This document shows positions 42,181 through 53,525 of a DNA stretch of 64,000 nt, piece by piece. The notes beneath the pieces were generated by a model. That model was not told the origin of the DNA. It saw only the letters and a list, made by a program, of their open reading frames with translations, and ran no database searches. How positions within the stretch are numbered: position 1 is the stretch's first letter; each line of letters begins with the position of its first letter. Source of the stretch: Asterionellopsis glacialis (taxonomy: Eukaryota > Bacillariophyta > Plagiogrammaphyceae > Rhaphoneidales > Asterionellopsidaceae); contig WKLE02000093.1 of the NCBI GenBank assembly GCA_014885115.2, positions 20,799-84,798 of the forward strand. The letters run 5' to 3'. A program made the translations under genes and the position numbers.

Positions 42181-43872
42181 TCAAGTAAGCTCATGATGTT
42201 CTTCCCCATTTGAATAAGCATCAGTCACAGTATTATCATTGTTACCACAATCATCGTCATCATAATCATCCAATTGTTGTAGTTGTGATTGTGAAGAATA
42301 TGTTACAATGCCATGAGTACCATCATGGTGTGAAGTAGATTGAATAATTTCATCATTATCAACATGGTGACTTTCTTTTGTCACATTGATACCATCAACA
42401 ACACTACTACTGCCACTACAAGTAGTAGGATGATTATGATCGTCTATGGGGGATAATACGACACCTTTGCTATAATAGTCACCCGCAAAATGTTCCGTAG
42501 CTAAATCCGACCAAAATCCACTAAAGGTATGTGGATGTTGTGGTTCATTATCTTTAGGCCATGTCAACATGGCAATAATAGCAAAGAACCAAAAACAACA
42601 ACTTAATATGGGTATAGATGCACCTTGATCAATTTCACAATTTCGATAATAATAATCATTATTTGTGGATAATGACCAACCGCCTTGATCTTCTGAAGAG
42701 TAATCATTGTGTGACGACGAAAGGTCATTTTCTTCCATTGCACCACCATCGTCTTTGTTATGACTATGATTACAAATGCGACTTTTTAAGACCAATAATG
42801 TCATGGCTTCAAAGATACAACAGCTAAATTGTATCAATATTACCCATGTTCTCCAAGTAAAGGGTTCACGTATATTACGGAATAAGGATTCACGTACTAC
42901 GGCAGCCCATAATATCATCATGCAGATAAATCCAAAAGATGTAGTAAGCAAGGCACATACTCGTGATAATCGAAATGTGTTATCCATGACAAATAACGAT
43001 GTTGTCCCATAGGTACCTTCCAGGGGATAAATGCATTTTTGATGTAACTGTTCCCATTGATTGACATAAAACATGACAAAGTCATCATCAAAGGTTTCAA
43101 ACTTGGCATCTGAATAGGCCCATAAACCAAATTTGATATATGTGTGATCATGACGATGTGTATCTGCCAACGTCACAGTAGAAGATGTATCGGATCCATC
43201 AACTTCTAATAATATCATATCACATAACCCTAACGTATGTACCGATAACCACCATGCTGTGGAACTGAAACTGGATGGCAAAACACGACGAAATAAATTA
43301 ATAATATTTTCAAAGAGTGTTGTTGTTGTGTTTGAATTATTTGTAGATGTGATGGATGAGGATTCTTCTTCGTCTTCGTCTTCACCTTGTATTGTATCCG
43401 TCGGAGTCGACGGTACTACCATACCATTTGACGAAGCAGCAGAAAGTTCACGACGACGATGGCGACTATTATCGCTAGTAGAGTTGGAGGACGATGGTGC
43501 ATGATTGTAGTAATTGTAGGATGTTGCGGATGTGGATATTGATCTTGTCCTTGATTTAGTTCGATGGTTACTTAAATTTTTCCCTCGACCATTTGCGCTA
43601 TCGATATTTTGTTGCAGTTGTTGCTGCTGTTGTTGTTTGGACGACTGAAAAGTCCGAAAGATACCTCCACGTTGATTTGCCACATTCTTTTTGGTGTTTT
43701 TGCTGCGATTCTCACGCATAATGTCACCTAAATCAATATTTTCTAAATCCATATCATATTCAGCTGCCAATAATTCTTCAGGACGAATCACATTCATATA
43801 CTCATCCTTTGCTTGTTGTTCTTGCTGCTGTTTTCCTGACGAATCACCATTCACATCCGTTTGTACCACCAT
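42181..43872 (-). CDS. Multi-pass membrane protein, unknown function
   Basis: A 563-residue single-exon protein starting at ATG 43870-43872. Residues 1-190 are polar with Gln- and Ser-rich runs and a weakly conserved-looking acidic motif (YDMDLENIDLGDIMREN, 39-55). The core is about residues 190-445, with hydrophobic helices at about 305-326, 341-363 and 419-438, plus a weaker hydrophobic stretch at 205-223. Aromatic and Cys residues are frequent between helices. The last 120 residues are Asp/His/Ser-rich and disordered. I do not recognise the family. Confidence 0.7.
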   Translation of the reverse strand: MVVQTDVNGDSSGKQQQEQQAKDEYMNVIRPEELLAAEYDMDLENIDLGDIMRENRSKNTKKNVANQRGGIFRTFQSSKQQQQQQLQQNIDSANGRGKNLSNHRTKSRTRSISTSATSYNYYNHAPSSSNSTSDNSRHRRRELSAASSNGMVVPSTPTDTIQGEDEDEEESSSITSTNNSNTTTTLFENIINLFRRVLPSSFSSTAWWLSVHTLGLCDMILLEVDGSDTSSTVTLADTHRHDHTYIKFGLWAYSDAKFETFDDDFVMFYVNQWEQLHQKCIYPLEGTYGTTSLFVMDNTFRLSRVCALLTTSFGFICMMILWAAVVRESLFRNIREPFTWRTWVILIQFSCCIFEAMTLLVLKSRICNHSHNKDDGGAMEENDLSSSHNDYSSEDQGGWSLSTNNDYYYRNCEIDQGASIPILSCCFWFFAIIAMLTWPKDNEPQHPHTFSGFWSDLATEHFAGDYYSKGVVLSPIDDHNHPTTCSGSSSVVDGINVTKESHHVDNDEIIQSTSHHDGTHGIVTYSSQSQLQQLDDYDDDDCGNNDNTVTDAYSNGEEHHELT

Positions 43873-44693
43873 TTTCTAAAATGAATACGATATTTGCTTT
43901 TTAAAATATATTAAAAATATTATTTGGCTCCAAAAGACTGCTTATACATCAATGCTGCAGTATCAATCAACCAAGCAATCCGCACTGCCCTCTCTTTGAA
44001 TTCAGTAAAGAGACAATAATGCAGATACAAAGTAGACACAGACAGTGATCTTGTCGGTAGAACTAAAGTTCAAAGTTTCGTCGGACACCTGTTAAAATAT
44101 TATTATTTATTTATTTTTTGTTGATACTGCCAGAATCGATCGCAGCAGCAGAAGCTTGCTCCCTATCAACTGCATGAATGAATACTGTACCTGGTAATGT
44201 GTAATCGTGTAATGACTTCAGCCTTGGAAAAAGAATAATGACTAGTCTTAAGTACATTAGACAAAAAATATATAGTAATGACTTGAAGTAGATGTAATTT
44301 TGGGCGCTTGCGCTGAAGCAACAATCACTCCCTCCATTTCACAATAAGCAATGTGAAAGCCTAAAATTAGTCTTAACCCTCGTGTCTTTTTCCAACATAA
44401 CGTGAGATGTGACGGGAGTGAACATGCACCAAGAATGTTAAAACATTTACTCTAGACCCATCACCGCAACAATGACAACAGCCAACAGTGAACAAACCAG
44501 CTTAAAAAACTTGCAGTACTCCAGATTGAGTTGTAAATGGGCCGAAAAGAAGGGAAAGAATGATATTGCAAAATCCAAAACACATGTGCGTCTTCTTCAT
44601 AAACAAATCTAAATTAGTTGAGAAATTGTCGTATTTTGGCGTTCTCGTTTTCTTTCTGTTTCATCATACTACTATATAAGACGCAACACAATT
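43873..44693. other. Spacer between two minus-strand genes
   Basis: About 820 bases of AT-rich sequence including one TACCTGGTA (44188-44196). No gene supported. Confidence 0.5.
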
Positions 44694-45359
44694 TTATTCA
44701 CGTCCGATAATCCACCGTCCCCATCGTTTATACCAAACATTACGACGTTCCCGTTCTTTCTTTCGACGTTCCAAAATTTCGTCAGGTCGTTCAATCCGTT
44801 TCGTATTATCAAATTCCTGTTTTTTAATTTTACTTAACTTTTGCATCATATCATCTTTTTCTTGTTCCATTCGTGCTTGTCGTTCCGATCTACAATATGG
44901 GTGTGTGCAGCAAGTTAAAAGAAAACAAAACAATTTTAGAAATCAAATATAATTAAAAAGGCCTCCGCTTTACCCCACTCCCATATCAAACTATAATACT
45001 TACTTGCTAATTTGTCCTCTGGATGCTTCGTATTCTTTTGTTTTCCCCTCAAGACCATTTTTTAAAACATAGGCAGCACCTAAACTAAAGATAATCATTG
45101 GTAAGCCAGCCTTGACAAACAGTTGACCTGACGAGGGTCCACTTTTATTTTTCGAACTTCTCGTACTTCTGTTGGAAACGATTTTACCTACTTTGGACAT
45201 GTCTACTTTTGCTTTCTTTGCTGTACTGCTTGAATTTAAAACGCGAACATGTTGATAATAGGGATTGTTGTGTAGGTACTGTTGTTTCAATAGTAATTGC
45301 TTTCTTATTGGCGATGTATTAGAACAAAACATCCTTCGACAAACGATGGAAGATGACAT
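44694..45359 (-). CDS. COX16: Cytochrome c oxidase assembly protein COX16-like, two exons
   Basis: Exon 1 is 45359-45004 and exon 2 is 44889-44694. The intron 45003-44890 (114 nt) starts GTAAGT and ends TAG; splicing completes a Lys codon and gives 183 residues. COX16 is a small inner-membrane mitochondrial protein that helps assemble cytochrome c oxidase around subunit COX2. The diagnostic part is FVKAGLPMIIFSLGAAYVLK, a single membrane helix preceded by a basic residue and a Gly-Leu-Pro, followed by GQISKSERQARMEQ, then KIKKQEFDNTKRIERPDEI, matching the family's conserved charged tail ending in R-P. The basic Ser/Arg-rich N-terminus suits mitochondrial import. Confidence 0.8.
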
Positions 45360-46534
45360 GATGCTTCTACAGATAAAGTATGTTGACCTTGGCGTCTTTC
45401 TATCGAGATTTCACCTCCCTTACAATCCTATCTGGACTCCTTATCTCTATCGTCTAATCTGTTCTGCCATTGGCATCGACGCAGACGGTCGCTATGGTTG
45501 CGGTTTGCGTCGTTTCGCCTTCAACTCTGCGGTACTGGAATCTACAATCTGAAACCATCTTGTTCTTTTTTTGGAAGATTTAAAGTTGGAGTTTCAGTTT
45601 TTCGCTTCTGACTCACCAACGGCGGGAGGCACAGGCAGACGTGCCCAATCAGAGGGTTTAATCGATTGACGATTACGATTCGTACTAAAGTACGTAGGTT
45701 CCTACCGTACAGGTACCTCGTAGCCCCTCTACGACCTACCTGGTACATACAACACCCTACTTCGACTGTAACTGTGGTAGTCCTACCATCTGACGGTACC
45801 TGCAAGGAATTGCAACGGACCACTAACGGACGAAAAAAGGCAATATTGAAAAATCAAATCGACAGGCGAAGAAAGATTTTCATCCTAAAAAGGGAATCTG
45901 GAAGAATGGAAAATTTGCCGTTTAATGATCCATTAATTTTGCAATAATTGTTCGAGTCTCATAAATTAGAAAAGTATCTATTGTTTTCTTTTTCTCCTAG
46001 TCATCCAAGACATCAACCATCAGTGGGATTTCACCATAAGGACCCAATGCTAATTCGAAATCATCACAACCAGTAGCAGCCCAAAAATCATCAACATTTA
46101 TACCAGGTGTTCAATCTCTACAAGTGTTAAACCTCTTCTGCCCTTTTGGTCAACATCAAAACTGCCATGTCTGTTATGATCTGATCACCAACATTATGAC
46201 CCATCAAAGGAAGACTGCATACTTATCTAAAATTTTGGGTGACCCATTCTTGGCAGCTCAGTTGCACTTTCCGGCAGGCAGGAATTGGGCTGGAATGAAA
46301 TCACCGGAATCCACCAGAATCTGCCAGAATTCAGGTAACCTGAACCCTTGGGACATAGGTAGGTACTGTACAGAATAAGAATGAGAACATGAGAACAAGA
46401 ACTCGTCACAAAGAAGAGAACAAGAACAGCCAAAAATAGGTCTGAAATTAAAAAAAGAGCACAAATTTATTTTAAGTGCTGTGTTTGTGCATTTAATGCA
46501 TGGGGAACCTTGATGACCCCTTTTTAAGTTTCAG
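45360..46534. other. Spacer with TACCTGGTA block
   Basis: No convincing gene. Positions 45680-45790 are dense in GTACC, GTAGG and CTACC words and include an exact TACCTGGTA at 45737. Confidence 0.5.
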
Positions 46535-47506
46535 TACCTCCTTCCTACTTTCAATTCCAATAACGCATTCTCTTTATCTATGCTATTTATGATCCAAAAG
46601 CCATGTTTGTTCAAATCCTGTTCATCCTTTGCCTCAACAATATGCCCAAATAATAATGATGGCAACCAAGCTCCTCATCCTTGTATGTAGTATCTTCATT
46701 TTATTCTGGAACAGAAACATTTGACCAACCATAATGGTGGATGTTATCACATCTATCAGTCAAAGCCACCAGCCATGTATTTTCATTCTCAGGATCTTGC
46801 CAACGCAACCCACCATACTTCTTCAGAAACTTTGCCTCCACTGAATCATCTGTTTCTTAATTTTTTTAAAATTCCAACTCTTTTCCTAGTCCTCTAACCA
46901 TGCTCAGAATATTCTCAGTAGTATTTCAATAATACCTTCACCACTATTGCTGTTTTTCCTGGCTTGTTCATTACTAGTTCTTCCACCCAACTCAGCATCC
47001 CACTCCTGCAATATTCTGTCAAACTTCTTATCATCATCATCAAACACGGCCCTATACTTTTGCTTTGTACCATCCATAATCCTTGATCTCTCCATTGATG
47101 CTGCACCAAAAATCACCGACTGTTTTTCAAACACCCTATGCTACACCCTTGTATGTTTCCCTGTCTTAATACAAATTACATCTCCCCATGCATGCTCAGC
47201 TCCACCTATTCCACGTATCTTTGATGTCACCCTACATGCTACATAACTGAACACTTTTGTAAATGGTAATGAATTCTGTTCATGCCAAAGATGTACACTG
47301 CCATCCAAAAGTAAATCACTCTTCCAGATATGCTCCCACCCATAACTATCCCCCTCTTTCCTTACAAACAATCCCCACTCCATCCAAAAGTCATTCTTGG
47401 CTTGTCCAATAGTTTCTGCAGGACAACTGGAATACAGTTTGTCAATCACCCTCTCCACAGCAAGCACATGTTGGCCACTATTTCTCTTTTTACAATCATC
47501 CATCAC
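46535..47506 (-). pseudogene. Transposase-like remnant (hAT-type C-terminus suspected)
   Basis: The minus strand carries an eroded C-terminal protein in several frames. From 47506: SGQHVLAVERVIDKLYSSC, GLFVRKEG..., LPFTKVFSYVACRVTSKIRG then IGGAEHAWGDV, and EKQSVIFGAASMERSRI. From about 46860: AKFLKKYGGLRWQDPE. From about 46660: EAKDEQDLNKHGFWIINSID. A conserved block with LP followed by a Cys-Arg-Val / GIG-x-x-E-x-x-W signature fits a hAT-like dimerisation region and resembles repeated diatom ORFs. Stops and frameshifts separate the pieces, so it is not expressed whole. Confidence 0.5.
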
Positions 47507-47508
47507 CT

Positions 47509-48363
47509 ATGCCAGTGCGCTCAACATTCATCCTTCAACAGACATATCAGAGTCATCAAACTATGGTGTCAATACAACAAATGCCACAATCTCTCAATGG
47601 CAAATCAATATTTCTTAGCAAATTGGAAAGGGATGATGGGGAAAATGATTATGATTTTGAATTGTCTGCAGATGAGGATGAGGAAGGTGCTGGCTTGGAT
47701 GATGATGATGACAATGAAACAGAGGATAAAGATGATCAACAGGATGGCAGCAATATCAACAATAAATTGAGCCAACTTATCTTAAACCTTTGGACAAAAA
47801 GAAAGCAACCCACTATTAGTGACTTTTCTATTATTGGATGACTGTGGAAGAAGTGTGGACAAAGGAAGATGAATGGTATGACCTTGGATTAGGAGAGTTT
47901 GGAGTACGTTCAAGCACTTAAGCCTGCTACAGCAGCACAACCATGTATATTCTGGTTTTGGCCTGAAGATTGGGAGAAACCATTGTTGAGGAAAAACAAT
48001 CCTGTGGCAAAGGTGAAATCGTTAGAAAAATACAGAGGTATGGTGTTTGAGATGATGGAAACAAAACATACACAATTTCTAAGAATGATATGGATTATGA
48101 AAAGGGTCAAAATGGAGGATGGATGGTCCTGGTGTAACCACCTGAATATGATGGGAAGTCTTGGAGCCCTTCCAGATTAATGAAAAAACATCAATATATC
48201 TCATTAAAAAAACTAAGCAGCCAGGTCACACTAACGTGAAACTGGTGCATCAGGATGGAGATGATGATGATAGTTTTACTAGTACTTCTAATGATAAGGA
48301 GGATGACAAGGAAGATGATATGAATGGCAACAACGCCAACATAAACCAATTAGTTAAAAACTG
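47509..48363 (+). pseudogene. Broken acidic ORF pieces next to the transposase remnant
   Basis: Plus-strand pieces include an Asp/Glu-rich segment (ELSADEDEEGAGLDDDDDNE), then, after stops, WFWPEDWEKPLLRKNNPVAK and KLVHQDGDDDDSFTS. They read like fragments of one protein with acidic linkers. The family is not recognised; it may be part of the same mobile element as the opposing remnant. Confidence 0.35.
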
Positions 48364-48393
48364 AATTAATACTATTACATATTGTTATTATTA

Positions 48394-48640
48394 GTGCACA
48401 TTTCCTAAAAAATGGAATATTGGTTTTTCTGTAGTAATGCACATTTCCTATAAATCAGTTTTTCTGTAGTAGTGCACATTTCCTATAAACCCAATATCAG
48501 CTTTATGGTAGTTAGTAGTGTGCATTTAGCACAATTACCATCTTTATGGTAACTAAATTACTGTATTTCACTAAAGATTAGCAAGATTACCAGCTTTATG
48601 GTAGTCAAATCACCGTATTTCACTAGATGATGGAAAGATT
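48394..48640. repeat. Degenerate short tandem repeats (35-52 bp)
   Basis: TGCACATTTCCTATAAA-type words start near 48394, 48437 and 48472. A second unit, ACCA(T/G)CTTTATGGTA followed by a CCGTATTTCACTA-like word, starts near 48537 and 48588 (period about 51). Neighbouring sequence to 48820 is dominated by GGTAATTAC and CATTACC words. Noncoding. Confidence 0.7.
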
Positions 48641-49371
48641 ACTGAAATTACCATTTCAGTCATCCAAAGAGTAACAAAAATTGGCAATTTTCAACACTAC
48701 TTTACTGGACCTTTTTGGTAAGGTAATTTAACATTACTGGAGGTAATTACCTAGAAATTTCTGGTAATTACTGGGTAATGACCATTACCTTACCCATTAC
48801 TGGAGCTCGGAGGTTTTGTACTGTTTAATATCAAGGATTCTGCCAAACATGTTCTTATTTTTGAGTTGCACAAATTCATCAGGACCAAGGTAAATACCTA
48901 ACAGTTTAAATAGGGAAACATACTGACAGGATAAATTGACCTTGGTAGGGTCAATGCTGTTGCTATAGGACATGGTTAAGTTGCTTTTGATTCTGTGACT
49001 GGGGGTGTGCGTTGCAGAACAGCGTAACTCGGAGGGAGTCTTGTGGAGTTGACCACAAAAGACAGTTTTTTGTCTGTCCTTAACACCAAAAAAATGACAT
49101 CAGGATGGTACTGTATTATCAAATTAGAGCCTTGTGTTGGTAGACTTTTTGTGTTAAAACTTCTACAGAAGCGTACATTTTGTAATGGGTCTACTGAGCC
49201 AAAATTTGAACTAGGAATGCCCGCAAGTGCACACACAGAAGAATATCTGAGTCGAATGAGTCCATCCAAACTAGAAATTGTGCATCCTCTTTCCAACGAA
49301 AGGCACCCCATCTACACCGATAGATCGATGCGACGTTGAAGGCTCTCAACGATCGATGATGACATATCATC
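48641..49371. other. Spacer before the small membrane protein gene
   Basis: No supported gene. The 49043-49339 frame starts with GTG and has no motif. It probably contains the promoter of the next gene. Confidence 0.45.
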
Positions 49372-49704
49372 ATGACAATGTGGCTTGAGGATGTTCGATC
49401 TGCTTGGGTACCAACACAATCTCTTATGATGGTTGTAGCACTACCCTCCTTTTCTTTAGGTGCATTTGGTGTATCACTAATTTCATCATTATGCATCGTA
49501 AGCGGTTTGGGACATTTGTTAGTAAAATTCGAAGACTTAATTTTAAGATATGATAATGATGATACGGAAGAAGTGAAACAAGATCGTAGAGTTTTATGGG
49601 GAAGTCTAGGATTTCAAATGGTTTGGTGTATCGGACTAGCATGCTGTTGGATTATCGGATGGGGTATGGGTACAGCGGCGAACCAGCTCCATGTTCCATA
49701 TTGA
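49372..49704 (+). CDS. Small two-helix membrane protein, unknown
   Basis: A 110-residue frame from ATG 49372. Hydrophobic helices at about residues 18-48 and 80-100 flank an acidic loop (ILRYDNDDTEEVKQDRRVLW). The codon pattern and clean amphipathic layout suggest a real gene rather than chance. The family is not recognised, and an upstream exon cannot be excluded. Confidence 0.5.
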   Translation: MTMWLEDVRSAWVPTQSLMMVVALPSFSLGAFGVSLISSLCIVSGLGHLLVKFEDLILRYDNDDTEEVKQDRRVLWGSLGFQMVWCIGLACCWIIGWGMGTAANQLHVPY

Positions 49705-51905
49705 TGTATGACAGATGACCTTTGCTTCTTTATTCTAAAGAAGAATGGAGAGAGAGATGGAGAGAGAGAGAGAGAGGCCACTTTTGTTCAGGCGAATAAA
49801 ATTAGTAATTTCGGGTTGTCATCTCTTGTTAGATAACAGAGAAAAACTGTCTGTATTAGGACAGAAAGGAATTCTATATATGATCACTGATGCTTACATT
49901 ACCCTATTGAAAACTGTTTGGGCACGATAGACTATTCCTGAACCGGAGATAATCTTATGGTTGCGAACATGATTGTCAGTCTGGAGTAGTACGTTTTTGT
50001 AATTCTTTTTAATGCACACAGCACTGCACCAAAGCTCGTTTCTTTCGCTCCTCGTTTTAAAACAGACCGAAAGATTTTCTTCCAAACCTTTTTATCAACA
50101 AAAATTACTTTTTTAAATGAGAAGCATATAAATGAATAACAATAGTTTTTTGCCCACTTTGGTTTACCCTATCAACTTACGTTGCTTTTGCTACACTCAA
50201 TTGAGTTCTGCTTTAGAAACTAAACGCAGTGGAAGCTAAAAAGGTCACTACCACAAGACATGTTTTCTAAATATACTCGTACAGTAAACAGCAGGGTGTA
50301 CACAGATGTTTACATCACATTTGTGTTTAACGTGACAATCGTTAATTTTATGCTCGTATGAGAACAAATGTTTTTTATAGATTACAAGTATCGGTCTATA
50401 TTTGATTGACCAGCATACGGCTGTTCGACAGACCGATTGTAGGACTCCCCCTGGTACGTAGTTGCTACATGTCACACATTTCATGATAATCTTCAAAATG
50501 TTTTCATATAACCTGTGAAGACTATATTGATAATTACGTGTATGAGTATTGTTTGTACCCTCCTATTTATTTGTGACTTATTTTGTGACAGTTTCAACTG
50601 CCTAAACAGGTGGCAGGTGAACTGCTGTGAAACAAGAGAAAATAATTACCATTGTTGAATTTCTTTGGATACTATTTTTCTGACTAAACTGGTACACCTT
50701 TAAAAGGTGCGAACTTACCGGTAAAAATCTGACTCCAGTCAAGTTGAACTCAGAAACTGAGAAGCGACAATCGACTCCCCTTGGTACTTCCTACAACATG
50801 TTTATTTATACCCTGTGAAACCTGTGCTGGAAATTTCAGCAAGTTCAATGGTATGAGTATTGTTTGTAACCTCCTATTTATTTGCGATTTATTTTGTGAC
50901 AGTTTCTGCCGAAGTTGGTAGCAGGTAGACTGCTGTGAACCAAGAGAGTATGAATTACCACTGTGGAATTTTTCTTGATACTATTTTTCTGACAAAACTG
51001 GTACACCAGTAAAATGTGCGAACTTACCGTTAAAAATCTGACTCCAGTCAAGTTGAACTCAGAAACTGAGAAGCAACAATCGTCTCAGTGGTTTCTCTTA
51101 ATACCTGGTACTGTACACGTCATATGCTTCTCTTTTTATATCTGATACACGTCATATGCTTCAACATGATGACAAAAAACCCTTCAACATTGCTGGCAAT
51201 GATGTTTTTCATTTATGCAAAATTTTGCTCATGTGTCATAATATTGATACATATTTCTGATTCTCGTTCAACTTTAGTGTTGCTTAAATTCATGTAAATT
51301 AGGAAGTTGCTATAACTTCAAGTATATTCCGTAGCTTTTACTAATATTAAACGTGTCCAACATTGAAGTTTGATTATTTCCTTTCCGCCAGCGCACCTAA
51401 ATAAGTCATATTGTACATAGAACTTCAAAAGCCTAGGACGCTCAACGAATCGACAATCGTAAAGCGAATGTTTGTATCTGTTTCACTGTAGCCGTTTGTA
51501 CAGCTTTTGTACAAATCAATTCCCAAACTTCAAGTTACTGGTATTCTTCAAGTGCATGTCTTTTTAGGTTTCACTGTAACTCACATTTACAGGTTTATAT
51601 AACAGAATTTCCATACTTGAAGTTTCATCAATAAAGGTTCTCCCTCCTTATTGTGCTGTATGTAAACTACTTCAACATTGATGCGAAGAATCTCTTTCAG
51701 GGTATATATTATGTTTTTGGAACAGCGCATCGAACATTGAATGTTGAAGACGCAAATTGAGAGATTTCTGAGAGAACACAAACAAACCCTCAGATGTATA
51801 AAATGCGCACTGCTCAATCATTTTCTTGTGTCATAAATCAACCAAGCTTCCAATTCAACAACAGCTTTGAACATTCGCAAATCTAAAGGCGAGGATTACA
51901 TTGTA
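49705..51905. other. 2.2-kb spacer with a diverged tandem duplication
   Basis: It contains a GA-rich microsatellite at about 49745-49780, a ~250-280 bp block duplicated with a 311-bp offset (50541 and 50852) and a TACCTGGTA at 51102. No gene supported. Confidence 0.55.
50541..51090 (+). repeat. Diverged ~250-bp direct duplication, offset 311 bp
   Basis: TATGAGTATTGTTTGTA starts at 50541 and at 50852. Shared landmarks continue through TTTTGTGACAGTTTC, GATACTATTTTTCTGAC, AAACTGGTACACC and GAACTCAGAAACTGAGAAGC. Several differences mark it as not recent. Each copy contains the self-complementary CTCAGAAACTGAG. Confidence 0.9.
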
Positions 51906-53132
51906 ATGATTTCAACGAGATTCTGGCATCACGGAGAAATGGACAAGGAAATGGAGAAATCTTTGACATTCTCTTGCGAATCCATTGACGGATATCCTAC
52001 GAAACGTCTATTGATTAAGTCGAACGATGCATCTTTTACTGAAAAACGCAGGGGTAATGTTTTGTGTAACTACTTTCGCGGTACCGATTCCATTGAGGTT
52101 CTGAACAATTCCCAGCCAAGTAATAGTTTTGGTGATAGCGAAGACAAATCTTTCGAAAGCAATTCTAGAGGCGTTTTAAGCCAAGTGAATGCTGAACCTT
52201 CAAGTGCGCCAAAGATTTCGTACGAGGAACAAAGTGACGAAATAAAGGTTGATCAAGAAGTAGCGTTGAACGTTGTGTCTCAAAAGAGCATCGAACACGG
52301 AGTAGCAACGTACGAGGGACACCAAGAAGCAGCGTTATATGCTGTGTCTCAAAAGAGCGTTGAACATGGAGTAGCAAAAAAGGATGCGACGTCCGGCATG
52401 AAAAAAAAATCCAGAGGTAAGGCTAAAGGAAGACCTAAAGGACGACGAACGACTAGTCATCCTCACCTTACACGCCCAAAGCGACCTCGATCCGCTTATA
52501 ACTTCTTTTTCCAAGAAGAGCGTAATAACGTTCTTCGAGCTTCCGGTGTCTTAGATGTTGGGGCTCCATTAATCACTGATCGAAAACCAGATCCTGAATA
52601 CTTTCAAATCTCGGTCAAAGATACCGCCAGTGATGATTCCAACATTCGGAAACGTGGCCGACCCCGGGGGGAGAACTACCGCCCTCGCAAAAAGCTTAAA
52701 GGTCATGGACTTGTTAAATTCAATGATTTAGCCAAAATGGTTGGAGCTAAATGGAAGACAATTGATGCTGAAGCAAAAAAGCCCTTTGAAGAACTTGCTA
52801 GAGTTGAGCTTCTCCACTATCAAGATGCAATGAAGCGTTACGAGGAAGAGATTGAAAAATTCGAATCTTCATTCGAGAAAGGGTCAGATCAAGCACTTTC
52901 ACCAGATCTGTCATTATCCGCCGAAAGAGGACAGCATCAAGATTTTCTATCTGAACCGTCATCTTTAAACCTTTCTCCAATGAGAGAGTCGTTTGATTTA
53001 GAAGAACGTCATTACAGTGAAGATGTACTCCCGCCTTTGGATTTAGGCGCCTTTAGCTTCAACTTGCACGATGTACCGGATGCTGTTTATTTAACTGATT
53101 TTGCAGAAGCTGCTTTTCTTTTACCACATTGA
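51906..53132 (+). CDS. HMG-box protein with AT-hook inside an inserted loop
   Basis: A 408-residue protein from ATG 51906; the open frame extends upstream only to a TTG. HMG-box proteins bend DNA as chromatin or transcription factors. The box is split: the first helix region at about residues 190-212 (RPKRPRSAYNFFFQEERN) and the remainder at about 267-320 (GLVKFNDLAKMVGAKWKTID ... PFEELARVELLHYQDAMKRY) are separated by ~50 residues holding an AT-hook-like KRGRPRG (about 249-255). Another basic GRPKGRR precedes the box. A 23-residue tandem repeat (AL-x-x-VSQKS(I/V)EHGVA) lies at about 116-157. Acidic Ser/Leu-rich C-terminus. Likely nuclear. Confidence 0.82.
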   Translation: MISTRFWHHGEMDKEMEKSLTFSCESIDGYPTKRLLIKSNDASFTEKRRGNVLCNYFRGTDSIEVLNNSQPSNSFGDSEDKSFESNSRGVLSQVNAEPSSAPKISYEEQSDEIKVDQEVALNVVSQKSIEHGVATYEGHQEAALYAVSQKSVEHGVAKKDATSGMKKKSRGKAKGRPKGRRTTSHPHLTRPKRPRSAYNFFFQEERNNVLRASGVLDVGAPLITDRKPDPEYFQISVKDTASDDSNIRKRGRPRGENYRPRKKLKGHGLVKFNDLAKMVGAKWKTIDAEAKKPFEELARVELLHYQDAMKRYEEEIEKFESSFEKGSDQALSPDLSLSAERGQHQDFLSEPSSLNLSPMRESFDLEERHYSEDVLPPLDLGAFSFNLHDVPDAVYLTDFAEAAFLLPH

Positions 53133-53525
53133 TCATGCATCTGGCTGATACGTCAGAGACAAATCGCTTTTTTTTTTGGTATAAAGGTTTTCCATACACG
53201 TTGATTAGTTTTGAACACCTCCAGAAACGCAAGTAGTATCTATGCAAATTTTTCTTGTAGTAGTACCTAGGCAAACTTTCTTGTTCGGATATTAATACTG
53301 TTCGTGAATGTGACACAATGTTTCGGAGTTTAAGACGCAACGTCAATGAAGAGACGACAGAATTACAAAATTTGACTTTTCAAATTAATGAAACTCTCTG
53401 GGGGCGGGGCGGGAGAAATTTCAAGGATGGTTAAACACGAATAATCAACAGGATACATTCAGCAAATAATCAATCACGAGTTTATATTCTTTTAAACTAT
53501 TTGTTACACCCACATATTGTTGCTT
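53133..53525. other. Spacer between convergent genes
   Basis: About 390 bases with no gene. GGGGCGGGGCGGG at about 53400 is a local G-rich tract in otherwise AT-rich DNA. Confidence 0.5.
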
